Shown one piece after another: positions 8,848-17,705 of a stretch of 64,000 bases of DNA. A model generated the notes under the pieces. It made no database searches. It was given only the letters and a program-made list of their open reading frames with translations, and was not told the DNA's origin. Both the position numbers and the translations under genes were made by a program. Every line of letters starts with the position of its first letter. Position 1 is the first letter of the stretch. This DNA is from Sphingomonas alpina (lineage in GTDB: Bacteria > Pseudomonadota > Alphaproteobacteria > Sphingomonadales > Sphingomonadaceae): assembly GCF_014490665.1 (NCBI RefSeq), contig NZ_CP061038.1:4920501-4984500 (forward strand), in the 5' to 3' direction.

Positions 8848-9282
8848 GCCGGCTCTCCGTCCGGGGTCTTACCCGCAAGACATCGTCACTCGGGCCTGTA
8901 CGGGGGCCCACTACCCCGCAAATCGCTGCTCGCGGTCGGCGTTGCGCGGGCGTTGCCGATTCAAGGTTCGCAGCGGACAGGGCTGGGTGGAGCGGGAGGA
9001 GCGCTATCTGGCGTTCCTGCCCGGCTCTTTCTCATGGTTGAAGAAATGTTGGATGTTTTTCCGTGCTGTTCCGGCGGAAAACAGCGCTGCTTCCTTGCTG
9101 TTATCTGCTGTTTTCATGCTGTTATTGAATAACAGCATTGGTTTGGCATAAGTAATTCAAAATAAGGCAGAAAAACTCGCAGGAAATCCAACTTAACAGC
9201 GGCGAAAAAATCTGCGCGAATAACAGCAGGGAACAACATCGGCTGAAGGACACGAATCACCGACGCCGCGGGCCTTGCGATA
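8848..9282. other. Non-coding region, AT-richer than surroundings
   Basis: 435 bases between the Mla operon and the convergent cyclophilin gene. The first 150 bases are GC-rich and show nothing recognisable. From about 9050 the sequence becomes markedly AT-richer and carries the repeat cluster described separately. Frames across it (for example one crossing 9000-9150) show no family similarity and are probably chance. Confidence 0.6.
9065..9227. repeat. Cluster of eight GCTGTT/AACAGC hexamers
   Basis: GCTGTT occurs at 9065, 9097, 9107 and 9118, and its complement AACAGC at 9080, 9131, 9195 and 9222. Four of these extend to the octamer GCTGTTAT or ATAACAGC. Two form an 11-bp perfect palindrome with a single central base, ATGCTGTTATT and AATAACAGCAT, at 9116-9138. 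The pattern resembles a multi-site protein-binding region such as an operator, iteron or partition-type array. No nearby gene reads away from it on either strand. Confidence 0.7.
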
Positions 9283-10149
9283 TTATTTCGCCGGCACGCT
9301 CCGCGTCGCCAGCGGCACTTCGCACAGTTCGACGCCGCCCGATCCGATCGTCGGCGGCGCAGGGTTCTCGCGCAGCTTGATATAGGCAGCGAAGCGCGCG
9401 TTATCGGTCGACCGGTACTCGAACTTCGGCCGTTCGGTAGCGGGCATGTCGCTGGCCAGCCGGATAGAGACGATGCCCGAGCGCTCGGCTTCAGTCGCAT
9501 AGACACCCATCGCTGCATCGCTGCGCGGCAGCGCCGAGAGATATTTCATGCCCTCGATGATCCGGCCGACCACGGTATAATTGCGGTCGAGCCGCCGCGC
9601 CGACTGACCGATCGGGGTGAACAGTTCGGATCCGCTGCCGGTATCGGGGGCTGGCCCGCGGGCCACCCCAACCATGCCGTAGCAATGCGTCAGCCAGGCC
9701 GCCTTGCCGTCGGTCGCGATCGGCCAGCCATCAGCGCTGAAGCCCGATGCGGTCGAATGCGAATCCGGCTTGCTCAGCCGTTGGGCGACGGTGAAGGCGC
9801 CAATCTCATATTCCGCAGCCGGGGTCTCGACCACACCCGGGGCGAGCTTCTTCTTTTCGGTCGCATCGCCCCATTGCGCGACCCAGTTCTCCTGCACGCG
9901 GTATACGCTCGACGCGTCCCACCAGCCCGCTTTGGCCAGCGTGCGGACATTGGCGACATGCTGGGGCGCAAAGCGTGCGGCGAGGCGGATCACCACGATC
10001 CGGTTGCCGGTGAGGGTCATCACCAGCAGCTCGTCATCGGGGATCGGTCGCCAGTCCTGCGCGGCGACATCCGACGGCAGCGGCGCCGGGCTGGAGGCGG
10101 GCGGTGTTGCCTGGGCAAGGGCGAGCAAAGAAAGCAGCGGGATCAGCAT
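9283..10149 (-). CDS. Secreted cyclophilin-type peptidyl-prolyl isomerase
   Basis: 288-residue protein with a hydrophobic leader (MLIPLLSLLALAQA) and a proline-rich linker, then a cyclophilin-like domain: VMTLTGNRIVVIRLAARFAP, HVANVRTLAKAGWWDASSVY, RVQENWVAQWGDAT, and the later FTPIGQSARRLDRNYTVVGR. It would catalyse proline cis-trans isomerisation in the periplasm. The domain is longer and more diverged than housekeeping PpiA/PpiB, so catalytic activity is likely but not certain. I chose ATG 10149 rather than the longer frame from 10203 because only the former puts a signal peptide at the N-terminus. Confidence 0.85.
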   Translation of the reverse strand: MLIPLLSLLALAQATPPASSPAPLPSDVAAQDWRPIPDDELLVMTLTGNRIVVIRLAARFAPQHVANVRTLAKAGWWDASSVYRVQENWVAQWGDATEKKKLAPGVVETPAAEYEIGAFTVAQRLSKPDSHSTASGFSADGWPIATDGKAAWLTHCYGMVGVARGPAPDTGSGSELFTPIGQSARRLDRNYTVVGRIIEGMKYLSALPRSDAAMGVYATEAERSGIVSIRLASDMPATERPKFEYRSTDNARFAAYIKLRENPAPPTIGSGGVELCEVPLATRSVPAK

Positions 10150-10250
10150 GGCCGAGAGTGTGGCACGAGCCGATACGCCGACGCAATCGCTCGCCGCTTG
10201 CACCGGCTCGCATCAGGCCCTAGGGCAGCGCCTTCCTGTCCGGGAAATGC

Positions 10251-10341
10251 GGAGCGGTGGCCGAGTGGTCGAAGGCGCTCGCCTGGAAAGTGAGTATACG
10301 CCAAAAGCGTATCGAGGGTTCGAATCCCTCCCGCTCCGCCA
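10251..10341 (+). tRNA. tRNA-Ser (anticodon GGA), CCA encoded
   Basis: Complete class II tRNA: acceptor GGAGCGG pairs with CCGCTCC, the D arm is GCCGAGTGGTCGAAGGC, the anticodon loop is CTGGAAA with anticodon GGA, a long variable arm follows (ATACGC, loop, GCGTAT), the T loop is GGTTCGAATCC, and the discriminator base and CCA are genomically encoded. Directly after it comes a decayed integrase gene, so this tRNA is a likely attachment site. Confidence 0.96.
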
Positions 10342-10463
10342 CTTGCCCCTTATTTGGGTCTCCCCAAACTCTCATGAATTGCCATAGACCCTCAAGAAAT
10401 TAGGTGTTTTCAGTTCAACCGAATTCACCCAGTTCCACACTCCGCACACACAAATATGGCTCC

Positions 10464-10790
10464 ATGGGAAAGCTCACGGCGCTCACAACAAATCCCTGAC
10501 CGAAGCCGGCCGCTATCCTGATGGGGGCGGTCTCCTTCTCGAAATGAACGGCAAAGGTTCGGTAGATGGCTTCTCCGGATTCAGATGACCCGACTTGTCC
10601 GTCAGGTTGCCGAACTTGTTGGGCCGCTTTGAACGGCTGAGCGAAAGATTGGTCACGTGCACTTGCACTTTTGCTGATTCGAGCCCGAGCGATCCAGCGA
10701 CAGGCGTTCAGATCGATCTCATCCCGTCGCGCCAACGCTCAAGTCGATTTAGCCAAACATCGGTGGTAGTGCCGACGCAGCGCCGGTAAC
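10464..10790 (+). pseudogene. Decayed tyrosine recombinase (P4-type integrase), N-terminal part
   Basis: Fragments of the N-terminal arm domain of tRNA-targeting integrases can be read by switching frames. MGKLTALT starts at ATG 10464; one base later in frame comes KSLTEAGRYPDGGGLLLEM from 10490; then, after another slip near 10567, RWLLRIQ. A further weak match (GVQIDLIPSRQR) lies near 10703-10740. In intact members these blocks are contiguous (MGKLTAL, K-LTEPGRY-DGGGLYL, W-LRY). At least two frame breaks and in-frame stops mean no functional protein. The catalytic domain is absent. Position next to the tRNA-Ser 3' end supports an old integration event. Confidence 0.65.
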
Positions 10791-10816
10791 GATCATGCGG
10801 CGCCACGGAGAAGACG

Positions 10817-11610
10817 ATGCAGCGACGTGCCGTGAAATCGGCAATGCGGACATTCGAGGTGCTGGAGCTTTTTGCCGAACGCCGCCGCCCGATGGCGCTC
10901 CATGAAATCTATTCGGAGCTCGGCTATCCGCAATCGAGCACGACCAACCTGCTCAAGAGCATGGTCCTGCTCGGCTATCTCAACTATAATCGCGTCAAGC
11001 GTACGTACCTGCCGACCATGCGGCTCAACCAGCTGGGCAATTGGGTGGCAGGCTATATCCAGGCCGAGGGCGGCTTTCGCGATCTGGTCAACGAGATGCA
11101 GCGCCGCACCGACGAGACCGTCGGCTTGTCGACGCAGAACGATCTGTTCGTCCAGTATCTGTTCCTGCGTGGCCCGGATCACGAATTCAAGAACGTACCC
11201 CCGACGGCACGATGCGGCTGCTGGTCGATTCGAGCGGCGGGCGTGCGATGATGGCCCGGATGACCGATCGGGCGATCGACAAATTGTGCCGCTACACCAA
11301 TCATTACGAGATGAAGGACGACCGCGTCAGTTATGCGGAGATCATGAAGGACGTCAGCTGGATCCGGCAGGTCGGCTATTGTTACTTTCCCAACTGGCCC
11401 ACGCCCGACGTGTCGTCGATCTCGATCGCGCTGGATGCCGACCTGCACGGCATCCCGCTGGCGATCGGCGTCGGCGGGCTGGCGGATCGCATCTCGCGCA
11501 ACAAGTCCGACATACTGGCGATCATGCGCGAGATGATCGCCACGTTCAACGAACGCACGCATGCGACGCCGGCGGCAGTGACGAGCGCCGAGAGCGTCGA
11601 GAACGACTGA
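10817..11610 (+). pseudogene. IclR-family regulator with single-base frameshift
   Basis: The N-terminal half (10817 to about 11200) carries an IclR helix-turn-helix: AVKSAMRTFEVLELF, ALHEIYSELGYPQSSTTNLL. The C-terminal effector-binding half (to 11610) continues in another frame from DGTMRLLVDSSGGRAMMARM through DVSSISIALDADL. The two join at the C5 run 11198-11202; one additional C would restore a single protein of about 264 residues, the usual family length. It may be a real lesion or a sequencing error. It precedes the monooxygenase and is the likely local regulator of the catabolic block when intact. IclR proteins often respond to the pathway substrate. Confidence 0.8.
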
Positions 11611-11752
11611 CAGGATCGGCGCCATCGCGGTTTCGTCCAAGGCGCATGATCCGCATATGTGATTTTCGCAGGGGGCCGGCGGTTTGATAGCCGCTCCGCC
11701 GGTATCCGCCGCATTGTCGCTCCACACGCTCGAATGTGGAGAGGTTTTCAAG

Positions 11753-13408
11753 ATGGGCGATACTGAAGAACTGCAGCGGCGGGCCGCCGGTAGCATTGTG
11801 ACGCTGGATGCCGTGGTGGTCGGCGCCGGTTTTGGCGGTATGTACATGACCTATCGTCTTCGCGAGCGCGGTATGCGCGTCATCGGCATCGAGGCCGGCG
11901 GCGATGTCGGCGGCGTATGGTACTGGAACCGATATCCCGGCGCGCGCTGCGATCTGATGTGCGTCGATTACAGCTATTCATTCTCGGACGAGATTCAGCA
12001 GGAATGGACGTGGAGCGAGCAGTTCGCAGCGCAGCCTGAAATTCTCGCCTACGCCAATTTCGTCGCCGACAAGCTCGACCTGCGCAAGGATTTCACCTTC
12101 GCCACGCGCGTCACCAGCGCGGTGTGGGACGATGTTCGCCGCTTGTGGACGGTGAAGACCGATCAGGGCGACACTTATGAGGCGACCTATTGCATCATGG
12201 CGACAGGGCCCTTGTCGATCCCCAAGGATCCAGAGATTGCGGGCCTCGACCGGTTCGAGGGCGATATCTTTCGCGCGCAGAAATGGCCGCATGAGCAGGT
12301 CGATTTCTCCGGCCGTCGCGTTGGCCTGATCGGCACTGGGTCGACCGGGATCCAGATCGTCACTGAGGTCGGCAAGGCGGTGGGTGAATTCTACGTCTTC
12401 CAGCGCACGCCGAGCTTCACCATGCCGATGCGTAACGACAAGCTCGATCCGGAACATGTGAGCGAGATCAAAGACCATTATACCGGCCTGCGCGCGGCAG
12501 CGCGCGCCAGCCTGCTGGGCGGCGTGCGCCCCTCATCGACCCGTCCGTTCTTCAGCCTGCCGCGTGCGCAGCGTCTGCAGTTGATGGAGGATGCCTGGAA
12601 GGCGGGTGGCCACGCTTTTCTCGGTACCTTCTCAGACCTGATGAGCAATCCGGACGCAAACGACCAGGTCGCGGAGTTCGTCCGCGGCAAGATCGGCGAG
12701 GTGGTGGAAGACCCGAAGATCGCCGAGGCGCTGAAACCGCGCGGCTACCCGATCTTCGCGCGCCGTCCGTGTCTCGACACCGACTATTACGAGCAGTTCA
12801 ACAAGCCGAACGTGCATCTGATCGATCTGTTCACGAATCCGATCGTGGAGATTACAAAGGCCGGTGTGAAATTACAGAGCGGCGAGGTGCCGCTCGACGC
12901 GCTGATCCTCGCGACCGGTTATGATGGGCTGACCGGCGCGCTGATGGCCTTTGAAGTGCGTGGGCGCGATGGGCTGGACCTGCGTGAGAAGTGGCAGGAT
13001 GGCGCCATATCCTATCTCGGCTTGATGCTGGCCGGCTTTCCCAATCTGTTCATGGTCTGCGGCGCCAACGGCCCGGCGGCGCTTGCCAACATCATCTCGA
13101 TCAACGAACAGAATGTCGACTGGATCTGCTCGCTGATGGATCACATGGAGGCGACCGGCATGGCGATAGCGGAGCCGACCCGAGAGAGCGAGGAACGCTG
13201 GATGGAAATCGTCCGCATGCTCGCCGAGAAGACGCTGCTTTCAAAGGCGAACACCTGGTATGTCGGGGCGAACGTCGAGGGCAAGACACGCGGGCTGACG
13301 ATGTTCGCGGGGGGGTTCTCGAAATATGACGAATATTGTCAGGCGGCGGTCGATAGCGGCTATGCCGAGTTGGTGTTCGAATCTGCCGGGGCGCTGGCGG
13401 ATGCCTGA
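11753..13408 (+). CDS. Flavin-dependent Baeyer-Villiger-type monooxygenase
   Basis: 551-residue FAD/NADPH monooxygenase of the cyclohexanone monooxygenase group, which inserts oxygen next to a ketone to give an ester or lactone. FAD motif GAGFGG is at residues 24 to 29, the group signature GGVWYWNRYPGARCD follows, and NADPH motif GTGSTG is at 194 to 199. The fingerprint FxGxxxHxxxWP is present as FEGDIFRAQKWP at 168 to 179, with arginine replacing the usual histidine at 174. I chose ATG 11753 because GGAGAGG lies about nine bases upstream; the longer frame from 11684 lacks such a site. It heads the catabolic block. Confidence 0.9.
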   Translation: MGDTEELQRRAAGSIVTLDAVVVGAGFGGMYMTYRLRERGMRVIGIEAGGDVGGVWYWNRYPGARCDLMCVDYSYSFSDEIQQEWTWSEQFAAQPEILAYANFVADKLDLRKDFTFATRVTSAVWDDVRRLWTVKTDQGDTYEATYCIMATGPLSIPKDPEIAGLDRFEGDIFRAQKWPHEQVDFSGRRVGLIGTGSTGIQIVTEVGKAVGEFYVFQRTPSFTMPMRNDKLDPEHVSEIKDHYTGLRAAARASLLGGVRPSSTRPFFSLPRAQRLQLMEDAWKAGGHAFLGTFSDLMSNPDANDQVAEFVRGKIGEVVEDPKIAEALKPRGYPIFARRPCLDTDYYEQFNKPNVHLIDLFTNPIVEITKAGVKLQSGEVPLDALILATGYDGLTGALMAFEVRGRDGLDLREKWQDGAISYLGLMLAGFPNLFMVCGANGPAALANIISINEQNVDWICSLMDHMEATGMAIAEPTRESEERWMEIVRMLAEKTLLSKANTWYVGANVEGKTRGLTMFAGGFSKYDEYCQAAVDSGYAELVFESAGALADA

Positions 13409-13566
13409 ACTCCGTCGCGCAGCGGCATGCGGCGGTCGACCTCGTCGCCTTGGTCGGCGAGGAACGCACGCCGAAGGGTAGCTGTACCGCCACCTGCGTG
13501 CCCACCTGCAACCTATCGCGCAATGTTGCGCTCTACCGCGTGGGCCGCTCGCCTGTCGACCGATCG

Positions 13567-15207
13567 TCACCCTACACCCCCGAGATGCTCGCGGTAACGG
13601 GCGCGCAATTCGGTCTTCAGCAACTTGCCCGTCGCGGTGTGCGGCAGGTCATCGACGACCAGCACGTCGTCGGGCAGCCACCATCTCGCGACATGGCGGG
13701 TCAGATGATCGAGCATTGCCGGCTTCTCGATACGTTCGCCGGGATGCAGGCGCAGGAGGAGCAAGGGCCGTTCCTGCCAGCGCGGATGCGGCACTCCGAT
13801 CACCGCCGCCTCGGCCACCGCGGGATGTGCGGTGGCGGCGTTTTCCAGGTCGATCGAGCTGATCCACTCGCCGCCCGACTTGATCACGTCCTTCGCGCGG
13901 TCGGTAAGGTGGAGGAAGCCGTCCGCGTCGATCCGCGCGACATCGCCGGTGTCGAGCCAGCCATCGGCATCGACTGCCGATCCGGGTTCCGATCCGAAAT
14001 AGGCGTTGAGCACCCATGGCCCGCGCACTTTGAGCAGCCCGGAGCCCGCACCGTCATGCGGCAAGGCGTTGCCATCCTCATTCTCGACGCGCAGTTCGAT
14101 ACCGAAAACCGCGCGTCCCTGGCACGCCAATATATCGGTCAGCGCATCGCCGGTCAGCCCCGCCTGGTGCGCGAGCGGCTGGCACACGGTGGATACAGGA
14201 CTGGTTTCCGTCATCCCCCAGGCCTGGTTGGCGGTGACGCCGAGCAGGTCGCGGAACAGCTCGATCAGCGCGCGGGGCGTCGCGGCGCCACCCATGAACA
14301 CGCGGTTGAGTTTCAGCGCAGCACGGTCCGCCTCGCTCACCTGCCGTTGGATATAGTCGAGCACGATGAACCACAAGGTGGGCACGCCGAGCGAGAAGGT
14401 GACGCCTTCATCGCGAAGCAACTGGTAGATCGACGCACCATCCAGCGCCGATCCCGGCATCACCAGCTTCGCGCCACACATCGCCGAGGTGAAGGGCAGC
14501 CCCCAGGCGTTGACGTGGAACAACGGCGGCGCGAGCAGCACCGTGTCGCGCGCCGACAGCGCCATCGAATCCGCCGCGCACGCCGCGAACGCGTGCAGCA
14601 CGGTCGAGCGATGGCTGTAGAGCACGCCTTTCGGGTTGCCGGTGGTGCCGCTGGTGTAACACAGGCTGGAGGCGGTGTTCTCGTCAAGCGCCGGCCAGGC
14701 CGCGATCGGCGCGGTAGCGGCGACGAGGTCGTGATAGGCGAGCAGGCCGGGCAGGGCGCTCTCCGGCATCTCATCGCCGGCGCACAAGACGATGATCTGC
14801 TCGATCCCGGCCAGGTCGGTGACCGCTGGTTCCACGATCGGCAGGAGATCTGGATCGACGCACAGGATGCGCGCGCCGCCATGATCGACGATGTAGCGGA
14901 TCTGCTCGGCGAACAGGCGGGGGTTTACGGTGTGCAGCACCATGCCGGCCGCGGTGACACCATAATAGAGTTCGAGGTGCGGCAACCGGTTCCACGCGAG
15001 CGTGGCGACGCGGTCGCCGGGCTGCGCTCCGAGTGCCGCGAGCATCGCCGCCACCTGTCGCGCTCGCCGCGAGACCGTGCCCCAGTCTGACCGCTCCAGC
15101 GCCCCGTCCGCGCGGCGCGAGACGATTTCCGTGCGGCCATGATTGCGCGCGGCATGGTCGATCAGTGCACCAGTGGTTAGCTGCTGTTGTTGCATCAGTC
15201 CGATCAT
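13567..15207 (-). CDS. AMP-forming acyl-CoA ligase (medium/long-chain type)
   Basis: 546-residue adenylate-forming enzyme that activates a carboxylic acid to its CoA thioester. The P-loop [14 protein letters not shown] lies near residue 180, the middle motif [11 protein letters not shown] follows, and the C-terminal hinge region shows [13 protein letters not shown] and the lysine-containing [11 protein letters not shown]-terminal sequence [23 protein letters not shown] blocks are typical of fatty-acid ligases related to AlkK. It is encoded opposite to the monooxygenase and just downstream of an MFS gene on the same strand (21-base gap), so those two are probably co-transcribed. Confidence 0.9.
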   Translation of the reverse strand: MIGLMQQQQLTTGALIDHAARNHGRTEIVSRRADGALERSDWGTVSRRARQVAAMLAALGAQPGDRVATLAWNRLPHLELYYGVTAAGMVLHTVNPRLFAEQIRYIVDHGGARILCVDPDLLPIVEPAVTDLAGIEQIIVLCAGDEMPESALPGLLAYHDLVAATAPIAAWPALDENTASSLCYTSGTTGNPKGVLYSHRSTVLHAFAACAADSMALSARDTVLLAPPLFHVNAWGLPFTSAMCGAKLVMPGSALDGASIYQLLRDEGVTFSLGVPTLWFIVLDYIQRQVSEADRAALKLNRVFMGGAATPRALIELFRDLLGVTANQAWGMTETSPVSTVCQPLAHQAGLTGDALTDILACQGRAVFGIELRVENEDGNALPHDGAGSGLLKVRGPWVLNAYFGSEPGSAVDADGWLDTGDVARIDADGFLHLTDRAKDVIKSGGEWISSIDLENAATAHPAVAEAAVIGVPHPRWQERPLLLLRLHPGERIEKPAMLDHLTRHVARWWLPDDVLVVDDLPHTATGKLLKTELRARYREHLGGVG

Positions 15208-15228
15208 GTCTTTCTCCGGATCTTGGGG

Positions 15229-16635
15229 TCAGGCCGCCGCCGCATCCTCGCGGTGGACGAGGCGGGTCGCGTGAATGAACATCAGGCCACTCAGCAACAT
15301 CGGCGCGCCGACCAGCGAAATGGCGAAGCGCAGACCCTGGATCGCGCCGAACCAGCTGGTGAACAGGTCGCTCATGACGCCGACGAACAACGGCCCGAGC
15401 GCCAGACCGATCAGGTTCACGAACAGGATCTGGATCGCCACCGCCATGCCGCGCATGCGCGGTTCGGCGACGGTCTGGATCGCGGCATAGACGGGACCAT
15501 AGCTCATCGTCTGGCAGAACAGCGCTGCGCCAAACAGGCCGAGCGAAACGCGCATGTCGCTGGCCAGTGCCACCAGCGTGAACAACGGAGCGGCGGCAGT
15601 GATCGCGACGGCGCAGAACAGCACGTAATTGGCGATGCTGGAGCGCGCAAACCGATCGGAGAGGAAGCCGCCCAGAAAGGTGCCAAGCCCGCCGCAGATG
15701 CCGACCATCAGCCCGAGCAGGACGCCGAGCAAGGCAGTCGGCGCCATGCCGAGGCTGCTCGCCAGGGTACCCAATTGTTCGGGATGCGTACGGATATACA
15801 GCGACCCAGAAAACGCACTGAGCCCATAAAAGCCGAAGGCGGAGAAGCCGGACGCCACGCAGATGTACGCGAACGATCGCTTGCGCCATAGCACCGCCAG
15901 CCCGGCGCGCAGCGGAATGTGCACCGCGGCGGCGGCGCTGGCCTGGCGCCGCGGCTCCTTCATCACGAACGGCACGATCACCGCCAGCAGCAGTCCCGGC
16001 GCGCCGGCGATGAAGAACGCCCAGCGCCAGCCGAGGGTGGAGGCGAGGATGCCCCCGACGACCAGGCCGGTGAGCGATCCCAACGGCACCCCCATCTGGT
16101 ACATGGCCAGCGCCAGCGCACGGCGATGGCGGGGCACATAGTCGGTGATCAGGCTGTGTGCGGCCGGGGTGCAGCCTGCCTCGCCCACACCGACCCCGAT
16201 GCGCGTCAGCAGCATCTGGCCGAAGCTGCGCGTGAAGCCGCAGGCGATGGTGAAGATACTCCACACCGCAAGCGCGCCGGAAATCATGTGCACGCGGTTG
16301 GTCTTGTCGGCGAAGCGCGCCAATGGCAGGCCCGCGGCAGTATAGAGTAGCGCGAAGGCGAGGCCGCTGATCGCGCCGATCTGGCTGTCGGACAGGTCGA
16401 GGTCCGCCTTGATCGGCTCGACCAGGATGGTCAGGATTTGCCGGTCGAAGAAATTGAGTGTGTAGATCAGCATCATCAGCAACATGACACCGAGCGGGAA
16501 GACCTTTGGGCTGTCATCGTCGCGTGACGCGGCGCCCAGGATCGGGGAGGGGGGCGGATCGCTGGAGTTCAGATCCGACACGACGACGTCGTCCGGGGGT
16601 GTCTGCGGAAACCGGGCTGTCGTCTGATCCGTCAC
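15229..16635 (-). CDS. MFS transporter, spinster-like
   Basis: 468-residue inner-membrane carrier with about 12 helices. Helix 1 begins at LGVMLLMMLIYTLNFFDRQI, and the MFS loop motif appears as GLPLARFADKTNR. TRIGVGVGEAGCTPAAHSLI and DYVPRHRRALALAMYQMGV are typical of the spinster-like MFS group common in sphingomonads, often found beside aromatic or terpenoid catabolic genes. The N-terminal 45 residues are polar and probably cytoplasmic. Substrate is unknown; position suggests uptake or export of an intermediate of the adjacent catabolic block. It is divergent from the amidohydrolase gene across about 195 bases. Confidence 0.88.
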   Translation of the reverse strand: MTDQTTARFPQTPPDDVVVSDLNSSDPPPSPILGAASRDDDSPKVFPLGVMLLMMLIYTLNFFDRQILTILVEPIKADLDLSDSQIGAISGLAFALLYTAAGLPLARFADKTNRVHMISGALAVWSIFTIACGFTRSFGQMLLTRIGVGVGEAGCTPAAHSLITDYVPRHRRALALAMYQMGVPLGSLTGLVVGGILASTLGWRWAFFIAGAPGLLLAVIVPFVMKEPRRQASAAAAVHIPLRAGLAVLWRKRSFAYICVASGFSAFGFYGLSAFSGSLYIRTHPEQLGTLASSLGMAPTALLGVLLGLMVGICGGLGTFLGGFLSDRFARSSIANYVLFCAVAITAAAPLFTLVALASDMRVSLGLFGAALFCQTMSYGPVYAAIQTVAEPRMRGMAVAIQILFVNLIGLALGPLFVGVMSDLFTSWFGAIQGLRFAISLVGAPMLLSGLMFIHATRLVHREDAAAA

Positions 16636-16829
16636 GTCGCTCTCCTGCCGCCGATCTGCCGTCGGGGCGTCATGGCGATGATAGGGGCGCGACGACGCAA
16701 GTTGATCGCCGTGTCCGCCACCTGCCGATTATCACCTATGTAAATTGTCGCGGCCGCTCCGCCGGGTGCGGGATATTGCGCGTTCGCCGCGCCACTCTTC
16801 GCGCCGATAAACGACGGGAGAGGCGGCGC

Positions 16830-17705
16830 ATGCGGCGCATCGACGCGCATCATCATCTGTGGGAGGTGGACAGCGGGCATCATCCGATGCTGTTCGCCGC
16901 GCCAGTCGCGCGTTTCTGGGGCAACAGCGCCGAGTTGCGCGGGCACTATGATGTCGAGGCGTTCATGGCGGATGCGCGTGCCGCTGGCGTGATCGCTTCC
17001 GTGCATGTCGAGGCCGGCTTCACACCGCCCGATGGCGAAGCGCGGGCGATGCAAACGGTTGCCGATGCGCATGGCTTCCCTCAGGCTTTCCTGACCCGGA
17101 TCGATCTTGCGGCGGCGGATGCCGGGGCCCGGATCTCGGCCGATGCCGCTTTCGCCAATTGGCGGGGTATCCGCATCACCACCGAATGGCCGGGCGATCC
17201 CGCGCTGGAGCGTCCGGCACGTACGTCGTTCGCCGACGCCGGCTGGCGGCATGGCTATATCGCGCTCGACGCGGCGGGCGGCGTGGCCGATATCATGCTC
17301 TGGCCGGAGCAGTTGGCGGAAGCTGCGGCGCTGGCGCAGGACTTCCCCGGCACCCCGATCGTGATCGAGCATTTCGCACTTGCCGATGGCAATCCCGCAT
17401 GGGCCGATGGCATGGCGCGGCTCGCTGCCTGTCGCAATGTCGCGGTGAAACTCTCGGGACCGGGGCTGGTGCGGCGCGACTGGTCGGCGGACACGATCCG
17501 GCCGATGATCCTGCGCCTGCTCGACCTGTTTGGCAGCGATCGGCTGATGATCGGCAGCAACGCGCCGGTCGATCTGGTGATGGCGGATTACCCGACGATC
17601 GTCGCGCGTTTCGACTCTGCCATCCAGGACTTGCCCGACACCGACCGCCAAGCGCTGTGGCACGACACCGCCGCGCGCATCTATCGCATTGCGGGGGAGA
17701 GTTGA
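16830..17705 (+). CDS. Amidohydrolase-2 family TIM-barrel hydrolase
   Basis: 291-residue metal-dependent hydrolase of the COG3618 group, which includes lactonases such as the 2-pyrone-4,6-dicarboxylate and L-fucono-lactone enzymes. The start motif RIDAHHHLWEVD supplies the metal histidines. IVIEHFALADGNPAW and the C-terminal LMIGSNAPVDLVM match the later strand motifs, with asparagine-alanine where many relatives have asparagine-phenylalanine or -tryptophan. ATG 16830 is preceded by GGGAGAGG; the open frame upstream to 16506 lies mostly inside the divergent MFS gene. Its stop overlaps the next start (TGATG). A lactone-opening role after the monooxygenase is an inference. Confidence 0.85.
   Translation: MRRIDAHHHLWEVDSGHHPMLFAAPVARFWGNSAELRGHYDVEAFMADARAAGVIASVHVEAGFTPPDGEARAMQTVADAHGFPQAFLTRIDLAAADAGARISADAAFANWRGIRITTEWPGDPALERPARTSFADAGWRHGYIALDAAGGVADIMLWPEQLAEAAALAQDFPGTPIVIEHFALADGNPAWADGMARLAACRNVAVKLSGPGLVRRDWSADTIRPMILRLLDLFGSDRLMIGSNAPVDLVMADYPTIVARFDSAIQDLPDTDRQALWHDTAARIYRIAGES

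Noticed and set aside
8747..9151. Open frame crossing the Mla operon end into the repeat cluster
   Set aside because: It overlaps the lipoprotein gene in another frame and its protein has no recognisable motif; composition is arginine-rich as in shadow frames.
10415..10735. Minus-strand frame of 106 codons over the integrase remnant
   Set aside because: The plus strand carries recognisable integrase motifs here, and the minus frame shows nothing.
10595..10789. Small plus-strand frame MSVRLPNLLGRF
   Set aside because: It reads through integrase debris and part of it matches the decayed recombinase, so I treat it as a fragment and not a gene.
13409..13566. Gap between the monooxygenase and acyl-CoA ligase genes
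   Set aside because: Possible terminator was looked for, but no hairpin with a T run is visible.
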